DNA of 64,000 nucleotides. Source: Ignelater luminosus (taxonomy: Eukaryota > Arthropoda > Insecta > Coleoptera > Elateridae). Location of the stretch: assembly GCA_011009095.1 (NCBI GenBank), contig VTPC01091248.1:1-64000 (forward strand), read 5' to 3'. Shown here in pieces: positions 36,344 through 48,300 of the stretch (position 1 is its first letter; the number at the start of each line of letters is the position of its first letter). A model generated the notes under the pieces. The model worked only from the letters and a program-made list of their open reading frames with translations. It ran no database searches and was not told the origin of the DNA. Position numbers and translations under genes: made by a program.

Positions 36344-39300
36344 TTATTGTCTAGGTTCAATGGACACCAAATGTCCATGTACAGGCTTAATTAACAAATC
36401 TATTCGAATTTCTACATCTTCAATGCTCTTATACGGGGTTTTAAATTTATATCTTCTTATTAAGTATGCCATTATGCTTTTCATTTGCATCATCGCATAG
36501 TTCAAACCTTGAAAGCATACGTTATCACATTATTATCACAGTAAGTAATAAATATCTATACCAATGCAATTTCTTGGACCAGCAACAAAAGGTATCCAAG
36601 AGCATGGATGCCTCTTAGCAATCTCTTCTGGCAAAAAACGATCAGGATCAAATTTCAATGGGTCGGGAAATATTTCTGAATTTCTGTGTATTTCAAGAAT
36701 GTGAATGAGAAAAGAGCTATTTGCAGGAATGGTGCAATTTTCTAAAACATAAAAATGATTTAATTGGTAAAGTTTCACACGATAGTATAAATTCGGTATC
36801 TGAAGCCAATGGGATTTCAGAGAAACTTTTCTATACGCGCCATTATTCCTTAAAAAGCAAAAGGTCTTATTGGGGATCATCAGATTAATGCAGGAGCTAG
36901 TCTTGGTCGACATTCATTATTAGTTATGACACGAAACGTTATCTAAACCAAGTTGCACACTCGTTTTGCTCTTACCCAAATGAATGTCTTCTTCGGCAAT
37001 TCTTCCAATTACTGGGCTTGCAGGATAAATACGCAGTGTTTCTTTTAAGACCATTTCAGTATAAGCCAAATGCTTTAAATCAGTATGCTCCAAAGTCCTA
37101 TCAGGCCCAAGAACATCCATTACTTCTTGGTAGACTTTTTCCTTGACACAATATTCTTGATTAGATTGTTGCGCTGGTATTATTTATCTAATGCAAGTAC
37201 TTACTTGATATTGTGGATGCAATGCTAACATTATCAGGACATATCCAATAGCCATAGCTGTAGTATCACTCCCCTGTAATATTAGATAAATTACATAATT
37301 GATTCATCTAGTTTTTTTGTTAAGAATTATTACGTACTGCTGAGATAATTGTTGTAACTTCATCTCGTAATTCTTCATCTGTAAATCCACTACCATTACT
37401 TGAAAGTTCTATCATGAGGTCTAAAATGGAATATCTTCTTGGGTCTAAAATGATGTTTGGTATGTGTAATGAATTTTGCTTAAGAAACGGAATTTACCTT
37501 CTTGCATTCGTTGCGCTATATCTCCGTTTGAGTTACCGCATTTTCTATAATATTCTTCTTTTTTCTTCTTTATTATCTAGTATATGATTGTTTATGTTTT
37601 ATAGTGCTTCAATAATATAAATGTTGCTGAGGTTGTTAAACACTATTGAGTTAAATAACTAAATAGTTTTTGTGAGTACATCTTGAAATGCAGTATATCC
37701 GATGTGACGTAAACTCATTGGCGGTCTTTCTTATTATTGGAAACTTATGTTATACTATCGTTGTTTATTTCCCAATAAGTCAGTAATTTTGCTCGTGTGT
37801 TTATTTCTTAATCTTGTATACCCCTCTTTAGCAAAAATCTTGAACTTGTATGGAAAGTAAGATATTAATTACCGTAAAAATTAGTTTGATACCTAATCTG
37901 GATGATATTTCTATGAGTTTCGTACAATTGGTCTTTCCTTACCTTGGAAGGACTCATTCATTGTATATTTGAAGAAAAAACAAGCGCGGTACCCTCCCCT
38001 CAAGGTTTCTAATCAGCCATATTTGGCTTGTTCGCGTTTCAATTTGCGTTTAATAAGCTCAATAGATTTCAATAACCTGTATGTTTATTTCATAGGATAT
38101 ACAGTGTCCGCCAAAGAGTCTGCACCATATGGGAAAGATTTTTATTAAATGACTTATGGAAAATTTGTTTCCTGCATCAGGTTTTGCCTGCTCCAGAACC
38201 AAAAATGACCTGATCAGAAATAATCATGTAATCTCCATTACCTGTCAAATTTGACATTTTCAGAAAAACTGTCCAAAAAATGAACTTATTTGACCTAATT
38301 TTGAAAAAGTCATGAAAAAAGAATGTTTCCTTACCCGTGTGCAAATTTTCAAAACCTACCGCGATTTTTATATTTTGCTCTTTTTTTCGCTTTTGCTGAT
38401 TTTTTAATCAATAAAAGTAGATCCAGTCTAATTCTAAGCACTTATTGATTATATGCATATTGCACAATACCCATTTTACGATTCTTTTTCTTATTTTTAT
38501 GTACAAAATAAAAATGGAGCTTTGGTAAAGTAGGACACTTGGTGCAAAGTTAATCTCATTTACACAGATAAATACATAAATCCAATTTGTAATCAGGGCG
38601 TGCATTGCATGCTTATGTAATACATGTCTTATCGTATTTTCCAAATAAACATTAACAAAAACAAAAAGCGAAATAAAGGGCAAAGTTAATCTCATTTACA
38701 CAGATAAATACATAAATTGAATTTGTAATCAGGACGTGCATTACATGCTTATGTACTTATCTTATCGTATTTTCCAAATAAACATTAACAAAAACCAAAA
38801 GCGAAAGGGCAAACTGTTAAAATCGTGGTGGGCTTTTAAAAATTTGCATACGGTTAAAAAATTGCAAAAGAAATATTTTTTCTCATAACGTTTTTCGAAA
38901 TTCTGTCAAGTAAGTCCATTTTTCGGACATTTTTTCTAAAAATGTCAAATTTGACAGGTAATGGAGACCACATGATTACCTCTGATTAGGTCATTTTGGG
39001 ATCTGGAGCAAGTAAAACCTGATGCCGAAAACATATTTTCCATAAGTCATTCAATATAAAGTTTTCCCATATAGTGCAGACTTTTTGGCGGGCACTGTGT
39101 AACAGGTCTGAAACGGTTTAAAATAAAGCTCTATAACAATAATTACTTACGTTTCCGACAAAGTCCTGTGTTTTCTCTACCACTTCTCTTTCTCGTTTTG
39201 CATAAGGTGTCAATTTAAAAAGTAAATCTATCTTTAACCATACGTGGATCATTCTTTTGTATGCTATTTCCAGCGCACTAAAAATGCCAACATATACTAG

Positions 39301-42300
39301 ATTATACAGTGTGTCCCACGATAGTATTGTATTTTATGTGATTACTAATTACTGCTGTTAAGAAGAATTTTGGGTAATCTTACCACACTATTGTCTAAAA
39401 TCTATCGTTTAATTCTTGTTATATCGATATGATGTTTACTGATCATTATTCACGTGTTGTGTAACACAATTGTTTGTTTAACGTTATGTATAGAATTAGG
39501 CACTACATTTTGTAGAAATAGATGTCTCTGCTAGTAACCTTAAAGTATTTGTGATATTTGGGGCATTATTGGATTTTCTACAAAACGATCTTATTTCGTC
39601 ATTAGAGATTTTACTATTTTCAAATGACAAATACGCGAACCTATATAAGAATAATCTAAGGTATTAGTAAGATGGTGCTCCTTCACACTATACTGCTCCC
39701 ATTTGAAGATATCTAAACTGGATATTTCCAGATAAATAAATCGAAAAAGGTGGAACAATGGAATGGCCTGCAATATCGCAGGACATAACGCAGCCCGACT
39801 TCTTGTAGGGTTATCTAAAGAGCAAGGTCTACCAGATCAGACCTTGCAATCGTGGGTGTCCGCAGTAATATTCTTAAGTAAGGGAAAATTTAAAAATAAG
39901 TAACAATTAATGAACCTTGAGCTCTTAAGGGTTGTATTTAGTAGTTTCAGAGAGAACGCTACAGACTGAAATTTCCTCAAATTTTGCAAGCAAATACAAA
40001 CTTTGTCTTTCACTGTTAAAGTGATATCAATACCTGTAGTTATTTAACTCATCAATAGTTTTATGTCTGTGCATCGAAAAATTAGAAATTCATTTTCTAA
40101 TCAAAGTTATTAGCATTAATTGACGTAAATTGGCAAGTGATTAACTTCACTATTGGTTAGAAATTGAAAAAAAGGAATGCACTTCCACATTTTGCCTTGT
40201 TTGAGCGTCAGTTACATCAAATCAGAATGTCGTTATCGTTTATGTGTAGACCACAATTTGCATGCAACACAAAATTAAATTATAGAAAACATCTGTAGAA
40301 CTTAGGCAACCTCTTTTGCAAATACTGACGGGGGTTAATTTTTACCTGCACTTTACTGGTCATAATGGTGTCAACAGTAACTTTGTACATTTTCTTTGTT
40401 GTGCATACAAACTAATTCTATTCTTCTTCAACAAAAGCTTGAAAGTGAAAAGTCGTTAGTAAGTAGCTATAAATAGTGAATTTTAAAAATTGACTTGCTA
40501 ACAAATTTATTTTCTAGTGTAGGTGCATGGTAGGTATTTTTATTAGTAGGCACATGTGATAACAGAAATTAGAAGAGGTCTTTATCGTAGCTATTAATTA
40601 GTAATTAATAGTAATTCCAAGTCCAAAAATCAAAATTTGTGTGAAATCTTAGTCAGCAATTGATTATCTGATAATAGAAAATGTATTTTTGTTCCTTTTT
40701 CTATTGTTCTTTTCATATTTACGGCTCACCTTTGGTAATGCAAAAAAAGACAATAATTTTCTGAAGTGAGGTCTCAAGTAGCAGCTTGTACGCAAAAATG
40801 ATTAATGACAATAATAAAATTAAGACAATCGACTATCGCAGATGTTTGATACCCTCCTTTTCTACCTAAACTGGAAAGCCTCTTTTTAATTTTTTGATTG
40901 TAGAATTTCAAAATTTTATTGCCATTGTAGTAGCATACTTCACTGCATCTGTTGGCGATTAGCATGCTTGAATACACCCAACAGATGAGAATTTCTGTCT
41001 TGGGGTTTGTAGTTTTTATTTTCTTTTAGTTACTTATTATTATAAGTATTTAGTTCGTCCTCTGAATTGTGCATATTTATAAAATTATAAAACAAATAAC
41101 AACATATCATCTAATAAAATCAATTATATTTAGAAATAAATAAAAATATTAGTAAGTGGATCTCTGTAATAATGTTTTTTGGATTTAACCTGGCGAACTA
41201 AAAAGTTGCAAGCATTAGTTTTAAAAATATGAACAAAAACTGACTAAAATTAATTAACCAAACAAAATAAAAGATGAATTAGTAAAGAAATGAAATAGCT
41301 CTTTGAATAAATCAGTATTATTATTTTAATTGTAATGAGTCCATTACTACTGACATGCATTAGTATTGTATTTTATTCAAATTTTGAACATTCATACCAG
41401 TATACAGTGTGTACAAGATAAGGACGCACAGCGCGGGGATCTTGGAAACGGTAAGAGATACAGGATCGGTTAACTGAGATGAAAGCTGGCTATTTATAGG
41501 ACTTTTTAGTTCACGTTTGCTAAATTTAGATATCTTAGATAGTTTCTGAGATATTTAAAAAAAATGCTGATTTCTCGATTTTCGTTTTTATTTCTTCTTT
41601 CATTTATTTGAAGAGATATCGGAAAACTAAAACCACTTTTCCGTTTCCACTTTTTGCGCTCTATAAAATACGCTAACAACATTTATGTACAACGTTTCGG
41701 TTTCGAGTAATCATCATCAACCTCATTTTTCTAAATGTGCGGAAAACAATTAAAAATTGTTTTGAATAGCTCTTGTTGTCACGATTCTAATGATGTAAAT
41801 ATGATAGGATTATTTTGGTTCCGATTTTTTATGTTGAACCCTGCTGTCATTAACTGTGATAATTGCTGTTCTTCTTCAGAATTTTGGTTAAGCACATGAT
41901 TCTTGATGTAACCCCAGAGGAAAGAATCTAATGGTGTTAGATCAGGTAATCGTGCAGGCCAGAGTACTGCTGAATGCATTAACTTATAGCATAACAAAAC
42001 GAAAATAACCCTATCATGTTTACATCGGTAGAATCGTGACAACAAGAGCTATTTAAAACAATTTTTAATTGTTATTCCTCCCATTTAGAAAAATGAGGTT
42101 GATGATGGTTACTCGAAACCGAAACGTTGTACATAAATGTTGTTAGCGTATTTTATAGAGCGCAAAAAGTGGAAACGAAAAAGTGGTTTTAGTTTTCCGA
42201 TATCTCTTCAAATAAATGAAAGAAAAAGTGAAAACAAAAATCGAGAAATCAACATTTTTTTAAATATCTCAGAAACTATTCAAGATATCTAAATTTTGCA

Positions 42301-45300
42301 AACGCGAACAAAAGGTCCTATACCTAGCCAACTTTCATCCCATTTAGCCGATCCTGTATCTCTTACCGTTTCCGAGATCCCCACGCTGTGCATCCTTATC
42401 TTGGACACACTGTATAGTGTACACTTAAAATTCATATATTCGCTACCATGGACACCAGATTTTATGTGATAGAGAGATTTGATTAAAAATTTAACTATCA
42501 TCAATATAAAATACAATTAATCAAAAATTGTTCATCTCCGTCAATTATATTTTCAAAAAGTAGTAATATACAGGGTGATCATTTTAAAACTTCCCATTCT
42601 GAATGTTTTGAAAACCAAAAAGATATTGAAATAAATCCAAGGACATTTTCTTATACCGGGATGGAGAACTAAACTATGTACAAAGTTTTCGATTAAAATT
42701 CTACCTTTAAGCTTCAGCCACCCCCACTTTAAAATTTTAAATTGAATGATATGGCATGTAGCACATCAAATTAAAGGTCTTCAATACCAAAATGCAGTGG
42801 TGTTTGAAAAAATTAAATCGGTGGTTGGTTTTCGAAGAATTAATTTTTTTATTTTAATAAAGATGCATTATTAAATTTATTGTGATAGATGCTCGAATTG
42901 CGCTCCGTTGGTTGCTAGGCAATGATAAAGCCTATTTTACTTTACTTATCTAAAATTACGATGAATTTCATTTGATTTGATTGATGCATGAAAACAAAAA
43001 TTATCTAATTTTAGTAAATCACTAGTATAATACTAGATTGCAGTTTGTTGCTTATCATCATCAACTAAATCTGGAGAATAAAGAACTTACACATATTATT
43101 ATGTACTTTTCTCGTTTTATAACACTTTGCCAAAGGACCTCAAAAGTTCATCTCAAGAACAATTAGAAGTTTCCCAATTTTGTTTTCTTTCTACATACCA
43201 TCGATTTATCAAGCCAAAGTGTAAACAGTTTTCATATCATTAGAAACAACCCCAACCCACAAACCGAACATATTCTTGAGTAATTGTTGTTATTACGATG
43301 TTGATCTATTTTTGTTGTACTCTTTATTGTTATGGTAAAGTAGAAGGATAATTTGAAAACGACAGAATAAGCATCTTTGCGTGTGATATATCCAACCGGT
43401 TTTGTAAATCTATTCAGTCAAAAACATCTAGAAATGCAAATCATAACCACGACGAACTTCGTTTTGTTACTTTTTTCAAATTTCGGCGGCCATTTTGACT
43501 ATGTTTCGAAAGAGATATCAAAAAACAAAGACACCACGTTGTCTTTAGTTGTTGATGTAGAATCCAAATCTGAAGTCGGAATTTCAGAATTAAAAAAAAA
43601 TGCGGACAGACAAACAGACAGACAGACTTCGCAAATTCAGGAACGACTCCTTTTGAAGTTCGTTGAACATTGTCTTAGTTGTTTGCGTATACACGACGTA
43701 AACTGTCAGTGCCATAGTAAATTCTTTGACTCTACTGTTTCTTACAGGTAACTGCCTCTCTATTCTGGAATCAACCAATTCAAGAAGATTACGATTCATG
43801 TAAAAATTGATACATCTGTCAATCACTTTCTCTTCCCAAAACTTCCTGTCTTTAAAAATCTTTTGAATACTAACACCTTTAGGGGTTCAAAAAACAAATA
43901 AACAATATTTTCTCTGAGCAATATGTAACTGACCATGAATCTGGAAGTAATAGTTATGTTTCATATTTAGTTTCATCTTACCATTTATAAAAGTACACCA
44001 TTTTTTCACGTTCGGCACATTTTGAGCAGTGTCTTAGACACGTAGCAATCCGCCTCCTTTGAACAAAAATAATTGGCACATTATGCACTATTCTCTGTAA
44101 TTAACTACATAAAGTATGACCTTTTAGTTTTATGAAATAAAATATCAAAGCCAAACGACATCGCCAGTCGAAATCTGACTGACCCTTCTCCATTTCCAGA
44201 CCAAATGGTTTTTCATTTCGCACATCTATGTCTTTACTTGGTGATACGTGCGGAAGACATGGTACGTATACCCTGTCTCATTTCTATAATTCCAATCCAT
44301 TTCAAATTTCTAGCGTTTTCAAAGTTAGATTTAGATTACACGTATTAGTTAAATACATATATGATTAATTAGTTAACAGCAAACCAAAGAACAACAATAA
44401 TCTAATGGGAGTAGCACAATAAGGTATTGTTACCGACACGACAAAAATTTAGCAGGAATTATAGAAACGAGACAGAGTATAGCAGCATCTTGCTGGCAGT
44501 AGCAGATTTGGAAAAAGCTGATAGCGCAAAGTGTCTAATGTTATTGCCTTGTCACCACCATAAAGATGAAGAAGTATACGTTCCCCTGCCTCAGCGGTGG
44601 TTAAAACACTGGCATCAGGATCCCTGAAGATAGTTGCAAGTTCATGCAATGCTGGCTTGTTCTGGAACCGAGTGCGGAATTGATTTTTCCAAAACCGAAC
44701 AGGGAAGACGTGGTGTCACGCCTACTCAAGGCGTGAAGAACAAGAAGATTCTCGGAACAATATTTCAGAAGTATTACCTCTTCCAGGTTTTCGGAAATAA
44801 ATGGGGAGATGTTGAGCCAAACTTGTCAAAAGAACTAACAAATCAATGTTCTCCCAGATAATTTTCACAGAATCATATTCTGCAGCGATGAACATAGCGG
44901 ATATTACAATAAGTACATCAGCGTCTTCTGTTGCCTGCTTCACAGCGAGATTGCCTTGTATGAACGTCTCCTTAACTATTTACCTATTAACTATCTTTGT
45001 AACTATCTACCTACTCATGTTGTAGCAAATGTAATGCTCTACAACTTTTAATCAAGACTTTTTCCTCTGCAATGCATTGGTAAAAAGAAGTTATCGAAAA
45101 ATTAAAAAGGTCCCGGAATTTTGATGGTTGTTGGTGCCCCACGACGCTCGAAAAGAGGCGACGAGGTCGCGAACTTGGATTTTTTTGCTAGGGCACCGAC
45201 ATACAAAACATATCCAAAAATTAGAAGACATAACCTTTTGCAAGCAAAGGCCCCTTTTTCAGCCTCTATTCCCTGGACTGGACTTCCAAATCAGGAAATA

Positions 45301-48300
45301 TATCTGCAGTACCTTGAAGAGAGAAATTTAAAGGCTTTTCCACTATTCCGCTTAGGGATTCATCGTCATTTTTTTCGACTTCCAAATCAGGAGATATATC
45401 TTCAAAATCACGCTCTTGTTCACATATTCGCTTGTGAATTCATTATAACTTGTTTCAACATCCAATTCAGGAGATATGCCTCCATTATCACACTCCTCCA
45501 CATATTCACTTGTGGACTGATCATTATTTGCTACTAAGTAATAGATATAAAATTGATAGCCTGATTGTAATGTTACAGGCCAATCTTTGTTCATTATAAA
45601 GAAAGTAATAACAGAATTGTAAACCTACTTGTAAATAGGGCGATAGGCACGGTCAAATGATTGATTGATTGGGATTTAAATAATCAAAATATTCATTCAT
45701 GTTATAGGAAGTTTTTAAATTGATGTTAAATGGTTAAACAGTAATAGTTTCGAATATTTCTTTTTCATTTGCAATACTATTCTTTCGTATCGTCATTTAC
45801 TTTATACCTGAATCATCAAATATAATTTAGCTTAGTGCTGAAGATATTGTAACGTGCCGCCCCTAGAATATTCTAGAAAAAATCCCGAACAGTCTCAAAC
45901 AAGCTGGTCGAATGTGCCGGAGAAATCTCGAACTATTGAGACTATTCCACTGTCGAATGTTCCAGAAGGAACGCGAACTTTCTGGGCTCATCAAGAACCA
46001 CGCGGAAACGAATATAAGGCGGCGTTGACCGAGCAGAAGGCAGTTCTACAGTCAATCAGCTAGTAGTTACGAACGAAATAAATGTTAACTAGTGATAAAT
46101 AAATTCTTCTGTACATAAATAAATAAATAATTTAGTGTATATAAATACTGAAAATAAATTGTAATAAATTAAGTGGAAATAAATATTATTAAATATAAAC
46201 AAACGTTTTATATAGAAAGAACATTACAATATGTTACATTTGGAGCATCTTAGAAAATTGCACTTTTTAAGTTGTTACTGAATATGTACAGAATATTGTC
46301 TTTTAGATCAATACAATACTTCAATTTCGAAGTATTCTTGATCTTTATGCTTTTGATGCATGTTCTTATATACACTATATTTATTGGCATTTGCAGTGAA
46401 CGTATAAGAATAACAAGGAACGCTTAGTATTTAATATAATTTTTTACTTTGTTAAAGAAACAACGAAATATTAGCAAAACGCGTAAAACTGAATTTAACT
46501 CAACGTTGTAGATTGTGGTTTATGATATCTTTACTAATCAAATTTTAAACACATACAGTTATTTGAAAAAGTTCATTTAAAATCAATTTTACAGTTACTC
46601 ATTAGTATATCAGCTAGGGTTAACACCTGATATGCGTCATCCGAATGATTCTAAGTTGAAATTGAATAATTTTTAATTCGGATAAATTTACCTGAGCGGC
46701 AACAAACTATTATTAATAATATAAATTGTCCGAATAATCTTTAAATATCTTCAGATAAACACATAATTGAATGATCCTATAATCGTCATTCGATTATGCC
46801 TATCACTATACTACCATGGGAATCTCAAAGAGAACCAGCTTATTTTAAAAGTTTCTTTTTCCAAGAAACTTTAAAAACATTATAACTGGAACTTTCAAAT
46901 CAAGGACTAGTGCAAAAGTGAAACCAGCACAATATTAGAATAAAACCAAAAGAGTAAAGTCCTCACAAATCTCCTAATTTACAACTGCTTTTGTCCAATT
47001 ATATTTCAGTTCTACCTGCTCTTCTCGTATCCTTCGGCGTTTGCTGCTTAACTGGTTATCTATTCTTAGGCGTTGCCGCAAAAATGGAGATATTTTTCTC
47101 ACGCTACTAAATACAACCCTTAACAAGGCATGATGCGTCTCCCGACCCCCCCCACTAAAGAATTTATATTCACTACCGTGAGGTCTCCCCAAAAAACCTG
47201 GCTTTCAAAGCCCGTGCCTCAAGTGCCTTTTCAGTTGACTTAACAAAAATAAAACTTCAACCATGTTGATTGATAATATTGATATAATAATAGAAACATT
47301 TACTTACGGGATATAACGGGTGACCAAGGTCATGGGTATGAATTTTTTTATTTATCAGCGGATTTTAATGAAATCTGGAATATACATTATAGTTAATAAA
47401 TGCAATTTTTTGAGATGTTAAATGCATTAACATCGTTTTCGGTTTCACCGGAAATGACATCAGCTTTTTTTGTTTTATATGAGACACCCTGTATATTTTT
47501 ACATGTTTGGATTTTACGGAGAATTATAATTTATAAATACGTACCTGGCAACGATTCAAACTTTCAAAGGTTTATAACCTCATTTTGCTAAATAGCACCT
47601 CATTGGGAGCAGTCGGTCATTGGATAAAGAATTTTGTACAGATTTAACTGATACCACGTTTAGGTACCTTTTATTTGGCTTTTATTGGAGAAAAGGTCTA
47701 AAAGGTAATTATCAACAAATAGGGCAGTTAGAAATCGCATTACCTGAAACAAGCGGACGAAAAGCAAAACAAATGAAAACTGGTATATTAGATTCAAAAT
47801 TCTACTTATAAGCCATACATATAACAATATACCGGGTGTTCCATTTAAAATAAAGAAGTTGATGTCATTTCTGATCTGATAAAACCGGAAGCGATGTTAA
47901 CACGTTTAGCATCTCGAAAAATTGCATTTATTAATTTCATTAAAATTTGTTCATAAATAGAAAAACTAGAAACCCGTACGAAACAAAGCATAAACAAAGG
48001 CCCCTAAACTTTCGTTACCATGGGACAAACTAGTAGGGACTTATTATAAGAAATAATCTTTTTTTTTTGAGAAAAACTTTAGAAAGGCCTAACTCCGCAG
48101 AGATCATTTTTAGAGAATATTCTGTTTGGGTGTTCTTATTTTTGCCGAAAAATAACACTTTGATATTGGCTTCATTCAAATCAGAAATAGTGATTGCATA
48201 ATTATCGCCATTGGAACATAACAATATTAATTTGGTTTTTTAGCAATACAGTGATGTTAAATGAGTGAGGATGGTTTGAATTTGGCGCCACATTTAAATT

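Noticed and set aside
43377-43751. 124-codon frame
   Set aside because: It runs through dispersed repeat R1 and its CAGA repeats; copies elsewhere are not open.
45121-45537. 138-codon frame with a doubled LPNQEIYLQ phrase
   Set aside because: The repetition is due to duplicated DNA; the opposite strand gives the more protein-like acidic reading and lies near a minus-strand relic.
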